From NCBI GenBank assembly GCA_025617745.1, contig CM046868.1, positions 23,985,608 through 24,049,607 on the forward strand: 64,000 nt of DNA, read 5' to 3'. Shown in pieces: positions 1 through 9,876 of this stretch. This stretch comes from Heliocidaris erythrogramma (lineage: Eukaryota; Echinodermata; Echinoidea; Camarodonta; Echinometridae). Below the pieces are notes generated by a model that saw nothing but the letters and a program-made list of their open reading frames with translations, searched no databases and had not been told where the DNA came from. Every line of letters starts with the position of its first letter. Positions within the stretch are counted from its first letter, which is position 1. The position numbers and the translations under genes were made by a program.

Positions 1-66
1 GGCTATTGAGCTTCGTGTAGATCCCTTCGACTTCGTGCCATTTCAGCACTTCATTTTAGCTTTTTA

Positions 67-314
67 AAGACAAAATCCTACATCAACGATGGCATCATCT
101 TCTTCAGCCAGGACACTTATTCAGGATCAGATATATCTGATTTGGAGCATCAAGTCCCAGAAGAAATTGAAGAGGAATTAGGGGCCCGGCCGTATACTTT
201 TTACTATGTTTGAGCCAGACATGTCGGATTCTAGGCAAGATTCTGATGATGACAGAGACGTCCCTGATTTTAATAACGGAGAGGATATCGACGGGAGACT
301 TGGGAATAACAACT
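67..314 (+). pseudogene. Possible decayed exon fragment with a P2X7-ballast-like acidic region
   Basis: An open frame encodes an acidic stretch that ends in ARPYTF (about 180-210). It then breaks: the expected continuation FEPDMSDS, an Asp/Ser-rich run and RLGNNNW are in another frame after a short insertion. The order 'RPYxFEP, acidic run, LGNxxW' recalls the region ahead of the cysteine cluster in P2X7-ballast-type domains, which are common in marine invertebrate genomes (recalled, not searched). The frame ends at TG followed by gtaatt, which could be a splice donor. No cysteine cluster follows. A repeat-borne pseudogene copy is as likely as a real exon cut by the window edge. Confidence 0.28.
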
Positions 315-1032
315 GGTAATTATTTTTTGATAATAAATTACCGATTAAAGTTTAATTCACGCATATCCACGTATTATGAATCTTGTTTACGCTTGCAAAT
401 TGCCCGAGAGGCTGAGCTGATACTTCGCTGATCGAGGCAGTGAGCTCGATGTGCGGCCGGGGTACACGCCGCACCGTTTGGTTGTTCGCCTGCTGACCCT
501 GCCTGGGCTTGCGCTTGGGCAGTTTTACTGGTGCATGGGGTGGTAGCGTTTGATTCTAGTAAATTCTAACATTGATATCCAGAAAACTCTTAGCTCTCCT
601 GTTATCTTGCTTGTTTTCTTTGTGCTGCTACACTAAGTAAGTGTAGGTACCGTTATAGTTGACAATAGATATGATCTTCTTCTTCTTCTTCTCCACCCAG
701 GGTTTCATCCAGTGTGTCTGCATGGAGTGGTATGTGATGGAAACTGCTTACTATAGTATTTGTATCGACAGCAGTATGGCGGACAGGCAAGGCAGGCTTT
801 GAAGAGGCGTAGACCTACATACAATTTTGCTGTTATCTTTTCCCCCACCTTGTCAAGATCTATGTTTACAGAAAAATATATGTTTTACTTCCACCTTATT
901 ACTGAGATTTTTATTACTGTTCTAAGATAGATTTTCAAAGATATTTTTTTTAAATTGGAAATATTCCCTGCATTTTACCTCTTTATGGTATTTTCTTTTC
1001 AAAGTTTACTGTATGTATATATATTTTTTTAA
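315..1032. other. Intergenic, nothing recognised
   Basis: AT-rich sequence with a short CTT run near 680. Frames are short and no coding signature or RNA gene was seen. Confidence 0.5.
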
Positions 1033-1112
1033 CCTTTGCAAAAAAAATCAAAAGGGAGGGCAGCTCTGTGGAACTTTAATTTAAGCTATGCAACCATTAT
1101 TCTCATTTTTTT
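1033..1112 (+). repeat. Fragment of the dispersed repeat that flanks the tRNA-Arg-like genes
   Basis: This stretch (cctttgcaaaa, then gggagggcagctctg, then ggaactttaat) is a diverged copy of the sequence directly downstream of the tRNA-like gene at 9618-9689 (9697-9775). It shows that the tRNA flank belongs to a dispersed family and is not unique DNA. The tRNA part itself is absent here. Confidence 0.6.
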
Positions 1113-2189
1113 TTTATTGGGGCTTGGATATGACATGCACAAATCTCAACATTATGCAAAGGTGATAGTAAAATTGAACATTTTAAAAATATTTATGTAT
1201 CAGAACTGTTGTTCCATCAGTGTAAACATTTACACAAAGTCATTATTTGAAAGAAAAAAATATTCAGTACTAATGACTGGCAAACATCTTTTATTTAATC
1301 GGGTCATTCATGTGATCATCATTATTGTTGCTTCACATCATATTTCTTTTCAAATTGACATTATTTTTTCTACAGAATTTTTTTTCTTCTTTCATTTGAT
1401 TTATTGTATTTATTATTATGTACTAGTTGTTAACTTGATAACGCTTAGATAGCATATACATTTATCATGTATATAACTGTTTATAAGAAATGTTAAAAAT
1501 GCTAGTACGTCATTGTTCAGTCTTTTCATGATATTTAATTCCTATACATGGATATCAGTTTCCCTGAAAGTTGGGTTTATTACATGAGGGTGTGCTACAC
1601 TGTGACAATGTGGTAAAAATTTTATTGCTGTTTTTGCTTCAAGTATCAGAGGAGAAGAGGAGTCTAGGAGGCTTATTTTGAATATTCATTTTCACTGTCA
1701 GAAATAAAATTGGAATTGGGTAACTGAGTTCACATCTAAGTATTTGCCCAGAGCATTTTTTGTAATTGATGTTGTAAAGATGCATGTATCTCAGTCAAGA
1801 ATGATAACTCTATTGTTAATGGCATATGAGGACTGTTATTTTTTATGGCATTTGTTGTTTAATTTGTTAATGAAACACACTTTGGAAGCTAATTAGTTTT
1901 GTTTGTTTTGTTTTGTTATTTTTTTTTGGGGGGGGGGGGGTGGGCATTCCATTGAATTTTTGATGTTCAATTGTAAGACAACCATTTCCTGGATACAACA
2001 TCTATATCTACATTTTTCCAGAAGTAATAATATATTTCAAATCAGTTGAATATTTTTGTCATCTCTGGAAGAGCTCAAACACATTTACTATGCAAGGCTT
2101 GTCGTGAATGAAACTAACAATTGAAAAGAAAGGTATGAGTGCGGGAATGAGATCAAAACCAACAATTGGCAGAATGGAAAAAGAAAAAA
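1113..2189. other. Intergenic, AT-rich, no gene seen
   Basis: Low-complexity AT-rich DNA with a T/G homopolymer block at about 1918-1940. A 138-residue frame at 1036-1452 is poly-A/T driven and shows no family resemblance. Confidence 0.5.
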
Positions 2190-2690
2190 AAAAGAGAGAT
2201 AAAAAGTTGAGAGGAGATGTGTGTAATTGGAGAATATTGGGCAAAAAGAAGGAGAAAGGGAGACAGAAAGCACAAGAGAAGAAATAGTGAAAAAGAGAGG
2301 GAATCACTGGGGGAAAAGGGAGAGATAAAAAAGTTGAGGGAAGATGTGTGAAAGTGGAGAATTTTGGGCATAAACAGGGAGAAATGGAGGGAAAGCACAA
2401 GGGAAGAAATAGAGAGAGAGGGAATCATTGGGGGAAAAAGGGAGAGATAAAAAAGTTGAGGGAAGATGTGTGAAAGTGGAGAATTTTTGGGCATAAAGAG
2501 GGAGAAATGGAGGGAAAGCACAAGGGGAGAAATAGAGAGAGAGGGAATCATTGGGGGAAAAAGGAGATAAAAAGTTGAGGGAAGATGTGTAAGTGGAGAA
2601 TTTTGGGCATAAAGAGGGAGAAAGGGAGGGAAAGCACAAGAGAAGAAATGGTGAAAGAGAGAGAGGGAATCATCAGGGAAAACAGATTTT
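2190..2690 (+). repeat. Purine-rich minisatellite, about four copies of a ~118-bp unit
   Basis: Copies begin near 2195, 2321, 2442 and 2565 and share gataaaaagttgag, gatgtgtg, ggagaat, gggcataaa, gaaagcacaag and gggaatca. The + strand is almost pure purine, so the opposite-strand Ser/Phe/Leu/Pro-rich frames are an artefact. Length differences between copies are a few bases. Confidence 0.85.
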
Positions 2691-2828
2691 CTGTCAAATG
2701 AACTACATGTATAAGGTAGAGAAGTAGGAATCAACCTGTGATGTATACCCCTTTTTCCTGCTATGTATAGGATCGTCATTCCTTAATGTACCGTTACGTT
2801 GTTTTCACTAAACTGTCGCATGGTGCAA

Positions 2829-3093
2829 ATATTTCGAGGGAACGAAATAGTATATTTCGAGGGAACGAAATGGTATATTTCGAGGGAACGAAATCATATA
2901 TTTCGAGGGAACGAAATGGTATATTTCGAGGGAACGAAATGGTATATTTCGAGGGAACGAAATGGTATATTTCGAGGGAACGAAATGGTATATTTCGAGG
3001 GAACGAAATAATATTTCGAGGGAACGAAATAATATTTCGAGGGAACGAAATATTATTTCGAGGGAACGAAATAATATTTCGAGGGAACGAAAT
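2829..3093. repeat. Tandem array of 12 short hairpin units (ATTTCG...CGAAAT)
   Basis: The core ATTTCGAGGGAACGAAAT occurs twelve times. Spacing is about 23 bp for the first eight and 20-21 bp for the last four, where the linker shrinks. Each core is an inverted repeat, ATTTCG against CGAAAT, around a 6-nt loop. A frame runs through the array but simply translates the repeat. Confidence 0.9.
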
Positions 3094-3674
3094 AAAAAAA
3101 AATTGTCATTATAAATGTCCTCTTAGGGGCTCCGTATTCCACAATTTTGCAGGCATCGTCAAATTTCTTTAAATGTCCCATGTATATGTAGTTTCGTCTA
3201 TGGATTAAAGTCGAAAGACCCTTGCTATATTTTTAAAGAAATATAGTACGGTTGACCGTATCAATCATTTGGTGGGAAGAACTGATTCCTGGAAATGCTA
3301 GATGTTTAGAAGGCCTGATATTATTCATAGAATTTTTTTTCAATATTCATTATATTTTTATTGTCCATATAAGGAAAATCGTCTAGTTTACATGCATCAC
3401 AAAAGTACATATAGATACAGGTAATAATCAACAAAAATACAGATAGATACATAATAATATATAGCATAATTTTGAGAGTATAATGGTACGGGAATGTGTT
3501 CAATAAAGTGGGAATATGATATTTCAATAAAAGTTACAAAGCGAAGAGTAAAATGTATTAGTGTTTTAGATATATCTTATTTTTACACAGTCACGTTTAA
3601 TCATAGAGCACCAAGAAGATCCCCAAGAAGAAGCCGGCAACACACCCACCTGCTTCCGAAATGATAACTTAACT
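3094..3674. other. Intergenic, nothing recognised
   Basis: AT-rich DNA between the hairpin array and the SINE-like element. No frame with family resemblance and no RNA signature. Confidence 0.45.
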
Positions 3675-3677
3675 TTA

Positions 3678-3860
3678 ACTGGGCGTTGTGGCGTGCGCCT
3701 GTAATCCAGGTATCAGTGGAAGTTATAAACTGATTCAGCGGACCCAGGTTCGAGACTGAGTCACGTCTTTCGGATGGTGACGTTAAAGGTCGGTCCCAGA
3801 CGTAAATAATCATATCTGATTGATACACGTCTGTAAAAACCCAATTACACACACACACGA
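3678..3860 (+). mobile_element. SINE with a 7SL/Alu-like head and an invertebrate SINE body
   Basis: The head at 3681-3708 contains GTGGCGTGCGCCTGTAATCC, almost the textbook Alu/7SL 5' sequence including its pol III A box. The stretch AGGTTCGAGACTG at 3747-3759 matches the Alu/7SL B box. The body that follows (ctttcggatggtgacgttaaa, then ggtcggtccc) resembles the central domain of invertebrate SINEs. The 3' end runs into a short CA repeat at 3846-3858. The match is to recalled consensus sequences. A tRNA-derived head is the alternative. Confidence 0.6.
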
Positions 3861-5033
3861 GTTGAAGGAGCAAAAAGAAGAAAGGAGATGGGGGCTGCAC
3901 GGCCTTTGCGGATTTTGAAACTCCCAATTTTCGGGCAACCATCACTTTACACTCGAGTAATGACTAAATATCATTGTAATTTGTTTAAATCTTTTTTTAG
4001 TCAATAGCGAAATTGCATTAAAACGCAATAAATGCATGTGTTATGTACCACATGTGGTTGCCACCAAAAAAAGTCCCCAAAGTGTGCACACTCTCTAAAT
4101 TTTATGATTTTTATCCCATGATAATATAATAATGTTATACATGATTATGGATACAATATTACGGATTACATAACCATGGCAACAACAGACACATTCACTT
4201 TCAAGATTATTCATGATAATGCATTTCTTACGAAAGAATGGATATACTGTATAGCAATGAAAGACAACCCCTCTGCGAAATGATGCCCGAACACCCATGA
4301 GTTTGATTAAACAAAGTTTTATCACTTTAGACTTGCTAGAACATATGTAAAGTGTGCCAAGATGACGTTCAAAACAAACACTTAAATTGTTACGTGAGAT
4401 CTGCACAGGTTCTTCGTGAGTATGATCATTAGGCATAATATCTCATTTTAGACTTTGGCTCTAAATTTCATATTCAAAGCATCTTGAATGTTGGAGATAT
4501 GAAGCTTAATGTAAGAACTTATTTGATATCTACAAGCTGCAGAAAGAGTACACTTAGAAATAACTTTTATATTAAACTAACGTGTGAGAGAGTATTTATA
4601 ATAACAAACAATTTTCTCAATATTTACAACTTCAAAGTTCAAGATGTCGACACCACCCTACGAAAAGAAAGGAAATAATACCATCCCCAAATAAACTAAA
4701 GGCTGTGTCGCCTGATACGAACACGTGCTATCATCAGATTGAAATATAGGTCTCACGGACAAAGTTCAAACAGGACAATGAAAAAAAAACGGTGACATGT
4801 ATTGTGATCAAGAAACCATTATTGAGAAAAAATACACATATCTTCCATGTTTTGAAATGATCTCATTTATGTATGCTCTATATTCCATTTGTACTTATTG
4901 TATATTACTGTATGTTGTTTTTGTTGTTTTTAATAGATTTCTGGTAGACCTCTGAAGAAGTACATACCACCTATTTTATTCAACTGACAGAGTATTTTGG
5001 AGCAAGCACCATGAGCGCCCGAGTTGGAGGACA
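3861..5033. other. Intergenic, AT-rich
   Basis: No gene recognised. It contains GTTCAAGATGTCGACACCAC at 4634-4653, which recurs exactly near 5860. Confidence 0.5.
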
Positions 5034-5077
5034 TCATTATCATTATCATTATCACTTTTATCATTAGTAGTAGAAGA

Positions 5078-5111
<34 letters not shown>

Positions 5112-5250
5112 ATGCTAGTACTGTTATTATTATTATTATTATTAGTATTATTAGTATTACTATTATTATTATTATCATTATTATCATTGTTATTATTATT
5201 ATTATTACTATTATCATTCTCATCATTATTATCATTATTATTGATAATTT
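5034..5250. repeat. Trinucleotide/hexanucleotide microsatellite (ATT, ATC, AGT)
   Basis: Runs of cattat, gtagtagta and attattatt fill this stretch. Poly-Ile and poly-Ser frames on either strand come from the repeat. Confidence 0.9.
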
Positions 5251-5276
5251 CAGCTCTAAGGGTGTTCCACTGAAAA

Positions 5277-5545
5277 ATTAATGAATGGATAATTGAATGA
5301 ATAACTGAATGAACTGGAGAACGAATGCATGGATGAATGAGTGCATGAAATTATGAATATAAATGAATGAATGGATTAATTACTGGTTGAGTGGATGCAT
5401 GAGTGAGTAAATAAAACAATAAATACATGGATCTTTGTAAATTTAGTCGAATGACTGGATGAATGCTTGAAAGACTGCATGAACGCGCGAATGATTGTAA
5501 AAATGAATAAATGAATGCCTGCATGTATAATAATGAATTAATGAA
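5277..5545. repeat. Degenerate GAATGA/GGATGAAT-type minisatellite
   Basis: Irregular repetition of aatgaatgg, gaatgaat, tggatgaatg and similar words with a 4-bp register. No fixed longer unit. Confidence 0.7.
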
Positions 5546-7072
5546 ATTGAAATTTAAGTTATCTTGATAAGAAACCCATCGACAGTTCAGCAAACATCAC
5601 TATTTGTTCGGTTGGGCAATTTTTAATTTATCAAAGTAAATGTAAGAATGTGGACTATGGCGTACCAAGACATAAGCACTCCCAAGATGTCATAACTACC
5701 CTGTTAAAAAAATTAATTTAATGGGTGCGGTACTATATATATTTTTTTTAAATCGAATTGTAATCCTCCATTGTAACATATTTTTCTGTACGAGAGGGCA
5801 AACAAATGTTACATTTTTAAAATTATTTTTTAAAAACTTTTTTACCTTTTTACTCTATGTTCAAGATGTCGACACCACAATACGAACAAGTTAAATATGT
5901 TTCAAAATGTTTTACTTATAACCTAAATCTACCCATGTTGAAAAAAAACTGTATCATGTAAAAAGAAATTAATCTAACGCATTTCTTGAAGACTAATACT
6001 TAATTGGAGAAAGCTCCAATGCTTAATGACTATTTCAGCATTTATTTTCAAACATGAAAAGTGTTGCAGTTTTTTAAGGGAATGGATAGCACATTATGCA
6101 TGTATATAACCCCGCCTAGAAAAAAAAAAGGTTTAGAAGAGGCATACTTTGCAAGGGGGTTATGGTATTGAAGGACTCCGCAAAAAAATCAATTAAAAAC
6201 ACATTACTGCACACAACCACAAAACAAATTCAGAGTGTAGGCGCGTATTTGAGTGACCGGGCCTGCAGAGGAGGGGTGAATTTCGTCACCCACTTCAAAA
6301 TATTTTGTATGGGGTACTAATTGCTCCCTGTCATCACCCTCTTCCGACACCTTTGTCATGTGTAATAGGCCTATCTATTATCTACGTCATCAAAGACGCT
6401 CATCTCCACTATTAATTTTGTTCAGATATATATATTATAATCTATCTTATGCAGCCAAGTGATAGGGCTATCAAAAGTACGCTTATAATAATAGTGAGTT
6501 CATCCACTGTGCGTCAAAACCGTTATTCCTTTGAAAGTTTTGCTCTGCAGGCGTTTATGAGCACCCCCACGAAATATTGAAAACGGGAATGTATTGCAAC
6601 GGGCCTCTGCTATACAAGTGGATAGCTATGGGTTCAATCTGCTTTACATCATTCCTTAGAAATTCGATGGTAGCCTAATGTGTACCTGTCCACGCACGAG
6701 GTTATGTAAATACATTTTCATGTATAGAACTTTCGAGAGAACGGAGTTACATCATCACCATAGGCTTACGAGGCGGTGAGTGAAGGGGGAACGGGGTGGG
6801 GACTTGGGAGCCTTTTTTGCCCCCCCCCCCCTCCCAAGAATGATTAATAAAATACATATATTCAGTCAAACATCACCTCTTATTTGGGCAGGAGCTTGAA
6901 TAAGTAATGTTCAGTCTTAATCTAGTATTATTTTGAAGTCGAAAGAACATTGTTACCACATAGAACCCAGAAAGTTGATAAAGGGACAAGAGGCGTCAGC
7001 CCACCCTTACCACCCCCCCCCCCCTCGTAAAAATATGCTACTGCACATATGACGACAACCAAGCTGATTTAA
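5546..7072. other. Intergenic, no gene seen
   Basis: AT-rich DNA with C homopolymers at about 6818-6834 and 7011-7024. It carries the second copy of the exact 20-mer GTTCAAGATGTCGACACCAC near 5860. Confidence 0.45.
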
Positions 7073-8127
7073 GAGATGATAAGTATTTTTGTTCCAAATT
7101 GACTCTGACAGAGTTCAAATTCAGATTTAGGATTCCGCCATATCCATATTGTTAAAGATGATTGTGACTACTATTCTACGTTTTATGGATTCATAACTTG
7201 AACTTCTCTATTTAGCTTGTAGACGAGTGCGTAAGAATACAAAATAAATGATAATGAAATACTACGAGGGATATCTACCCAATTCGCTGTTTTTCCACAC
7301 ATGTAAACTTGATGTCAAGTTATCACCTAGTCATCGTGTAATGACATAGCAATTAGGAAAGGATTTATTTCTTTTGTATGCACATAGAAACAGAACAGAC
7401 GATCACATTTATAATGAAAATACAACAAACACAAAACAAAAAAGGGGCTGAATACTCCACGATCATCTATATTTGCACAATCAGACAATGTGACGGCAAT
7501 CGGAATGAAACACTCCTCTGTGTATGGACTTGTGAGGAATGTACTTTTGTCTTCCTTACATCTTCAGCAGTGTTTGATGCGTCTGACCATGATTCAGCAT
7601 TTTTGTTTCCTTATGGGTTGGTCTTCATCATAGGAATTCCAAGTTGATTCCATCATTTTTAGCATCCCTGCATGTCTGGTAGAACCTCGATCCTCATATT
7701 GTCTGGTTGTACAAATATAGATGATCGTGGAGTATTCAGCCCCTCTTTTTGTTTTGTGTTTGTTGTACAGGTATATTTTCATTATAAATGTGATCGTCTG
7801 TTCTGTTTCTATGCGCATACAAAAGAAATCAATCCTTTCCTAATTGCTATGTCATTACACGATGACTAGGTGATAAGTTGATATCAAGTTTACATGTGTT
7901 GAAAAACAGCGAATTGGGTAGATATCCCTCGTAGTATTTCATTATCATTTGTTTTGTATTCTTATGCACTCGTCTACAAGCTAAATAGAGAAGTTCAAGT
8001 TATGATTACATAGGCCTAAAACGTAGAATAGTAGTCACAATCATCTTTAACAATAATGGCGGAATCCTAAATCTGAATTTGAACTCTGTCAGAGTCAATT
8101 TGGAACAAAAATACTTATCATCTTTTC
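7073..8127. mobile_element. ~1.05-kb foldback element, arms ~420 bp
   Basis: The left arm, about 7073-7492, is repeated in reverse complement at about 7697-8127. For example gatgataagtatttttgttcc at 7075 returns inverted at the right end, and the words around 7260-7400 return inverted at 7790-7960. The 200-bp centre is not repeated and holds no recognised coding sequence. The arms have diverged by a few percent. No terminal duplication was identified, so the superfamily is unknown. Confidence 0.85.
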
Positions 8128-8154
8128 TCATAATTATATATATATACATATATA

Positions 8155-8966
8155 CACTAAAGGAAAAAAGAAACTTATAAAAGTTCAAGAGATCACCAAA
8201 TTAAATTCTCTGCATGGAAATGTACCAAATTTGGATATAATGTTGATTCAATACATGGCTTTAAATGACAGTCAATAACAAAAAGTTTTCTTCAATGCCA
8301 CAAAAGAAATGTGCACTGAAGCAAAGGACTCTCTAATCCCCAAGTCACAAAGACAAACTGCAGCCTTGTACACCATATGCATGTCAATGAATGAAACAAA
8401 AGAATTTCAAAAGGGATTTGCAAGTTCATATCCAAACAGATTAATAGCCAGTATGTCCACCTCTAGCTTGCTGGCAAGCTGTACACCGTCTTCGCATGCT
8501 TCCGATCAGATTCGCGATGGTAGCCTGGGGAACATTGTTCCATTCCTCTTGCAGTGCTGCAATGAGCATCTCCCTATTGATGGGCTGATTGTCACGCCTT
8601 GACACACGTCGACCAAGCTCTTCCCAGAGATGTTCAATTGGGGAAAGGTCTGGTGAACGGGCGCACCATGGCAGAACATCAATATCCTCTTGCTCGAGAG
8701 GTGCAAATCCCTTTTGAAATTCTTTTGTTTCATTCATTGACATGCATATGGTGTACAAGGCTGCAGTTTGTCTTTGTGACTTGGGGATTAGAGAGTCCTT
8801 TGCTTCAGTGCACATTTCTTTTGTGGCATTGAAGAAAACTTTTTGTTATTGACTGTCATTTAAAGCCATGCATTGAATCAACATTATATCCAAATTTGGT
8901 ACATTTCCATGCAGAGAATTTAATTTGGTGATCTCTTGAACTTTTATAAGTTTCTTTTTTCCTTTA

Positions 8967-8969
<3 letters not shown>
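8155..8969 (-). mobile_element. Tc1-like deletion derivative with ~280-bp inverted repeats
   Basis: The ends are CACTAAAGGAAAAAAG and its reverse complement, flanked by TA on both sides (8153-8154, 8970-8971), the Tc1/mariner target. The terminal repeats are about 8155-8432 and 8698-8969. Between them lies the 3' end of a transposase on the minus strand. Most of the transposase gene has been deleted. Confidence 0.85.
8441..8703 (-). pseudogene. Tc1/mariner transposase C-terminal remnant
   Basis: Read on the minus strand the segment encodes LEQEDIDVLPW, ARSPDLSPIEHLWEELGRRV and a closing ARGGHT. These are hallmarks of the C-terminal third of Tc1-family DD34E transposases: SPDLxPIEHLW carries the last catalytic Glu, and the basic helix follows. 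The N-terminal paired-type DNA-binding domain and the first two Asp residues are missing. Upstream the frame runs straight into the terminal inverted repeat, so the 124-residue open frame is a junction product, not a working enzyme. It could at most serve as a remnant in a non-autonomous element. Confidence 0.85.

Positions 8970-9008
<39 letters not shown>
8970..9008. repeat. (TA)n microsatellite
   Basis: Uninterrupted TA dinucleotides directly after the Tc1 derivative. Confidence 0.95.
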
Positions 9009-9011
<3 letters not shown>

Positions 9012-9161
9012 TGTAAGGAAATAACATATACAACAGCTTTGGCAAATCTCGTGGAAATAAATACAAATGTGAAAGAAATTGCGAGAATAACGTTGCGTAG
9101 CTCAATCAAAGTTCCCCAGAGCTGTCCTCCCTTTTTGAAATTTTTGCAAAGGCTGAAAAAA

Positions 9162-9233
9162 TGTCTCCGCCGGGAATCGAACCCGGGTCGTTGGCTTAGA
9201 ACGCCAATGCCTTAACCACTAGACCACGGAGAC
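9162..9233 (-). tRNA. tRNA-Arg(UCU)-like gene, left copy
   Basis: The minus strand folds as a full cloverleaf. Acceptor GTCTCCG pairs perfectly with CGGAGAC, D stem GTCT pairs with AGGC, the anticodon stem TTGGC/GCCAA encloses loop GTTCTAA (T33, anticodon TCT), and T stem CCGGG pairs with CCCGG. Discriminator A is followed by six T, a pol III terminator. Box A (TGGTCTAGTGG) and box B (GGTTCGATTCC) are intact. The D and T arms resemble metazoan tRNA-Glu more than tRNA-Arg (recalled). It may be functional or an amplified repeat-borne copy. Confidence 0.75.
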
Positions 9234-9617
9234 GGGTTAGTGGTTTCGGCAACACCAGATTCAATTGACCGACAGATCGACAAATCCTCAACCTTTATTA
9301 ATTAATTCCTTTGTCGGGGGCAGGTGAGTTTTGAACAAAGACAAGCCGCGTGCCTCAGCTGGATCGCAATTTCTTTCACATTTGTATTTATTTCCACGAG
9401 ATTTGCCAAAGCTGTTGTATATGTTATTTCCTTACACTTGTTAATAATTATTCTAATGTATACATGTATTCAAAGCATTCGCTTGGATCCAGCTGAGGCA
9501 CGCGGCTTGTCTTTGTTCAAAACTCACCTGCCCCCGACAAAGGAATTAATTAATAAAGGTTGAGGATTTGTCGATCTGTCGGTCAATTGAATCTGGTGTC
9601 GCCGAAACCACTAACCC

Positions 9618-9689
9618 GTCTCCGTGGTCTAGTGGTTAAGGCATTGGCGTTCTAAGCCAACGACCCGGGTTCGATTCCCGGCGGAGACA
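9618..9689 (+). tRNA. tRNA-Arg(UCU)-like gene, right copy
   Basis: Reverse-complement twin of the left copy, with the same perfect 7-bp acceptor stem, anticodon TCT in a 7-nt loop, and TTTTTT at 9690-9695. No difference in the 72 nt was seen between the two. This means either recent inverted duplication, gene conversion across the palindrome, or selection on both. Confidence 0.75.
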
Positions 9690-9782
9690 TTTTTTCAGCC
9701 TTTGCAAAAATTTCAAAAAGGGAGGACAGCTCTGGGGAACTTTGATTGAGCTACGCAACGTTATTCTCGCAATTTCTTTCAC

Positions 9783-9785
<3 letters not shown>

Positions 9786-9875
<90 letters not shown>
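9786..9875. repeat. (TA)n followed by (GT)n microsatellite
   Basis: About 45 bp of TA then about 40 bp of GT, at the right edge of the tRNA palindrome. Confidence 0.95.

Positions 9876-9876
<1 letters not shown>

Larger units (their letters stand above)
9009..9785. repeat. Large nested palindrome carrying two divergent tRNA-like genes
   Basis: About 9078-9364 returns as its reverse complement at about 9487-9775, so the arms are ~285 bp around a 120-bp centre. A further short block, 9009-9085, is inverted again at 9366-9440 inside the centre, so two inverted duplications are superposed. Each arm contains one 72-nt tRNA-like gene. The outer flank is dispersed (see the fragment at 1033-1112). 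Confidence 0.85.

Noticed and set aside
2059..2779. Minus-strand Ser/Phe/Pro-rich frames of up to 208 residues
   Set aside because: They translate the 118-bp purine minisatellite.
2829..3093. CRISPR-like array
   Set aside because: Short constant units with nearly constant 2-5-nt linkers, no spacers, no cas genes, and a eukaryotic context.
2786..3172. Repetitive 128-residue frame with YISRERN/IFRGNE repeats
   Set aside because: Direct read-through of the 23-bp hairpin array. Unit-length changes alter the frame, and there is no non-repeat domain.
8309..8602. Plus-strand 97-residue frame
   Set aside because: It is the terminal inverted repeat of the Tc1 derivative plus the antisense of its transposase remnant.
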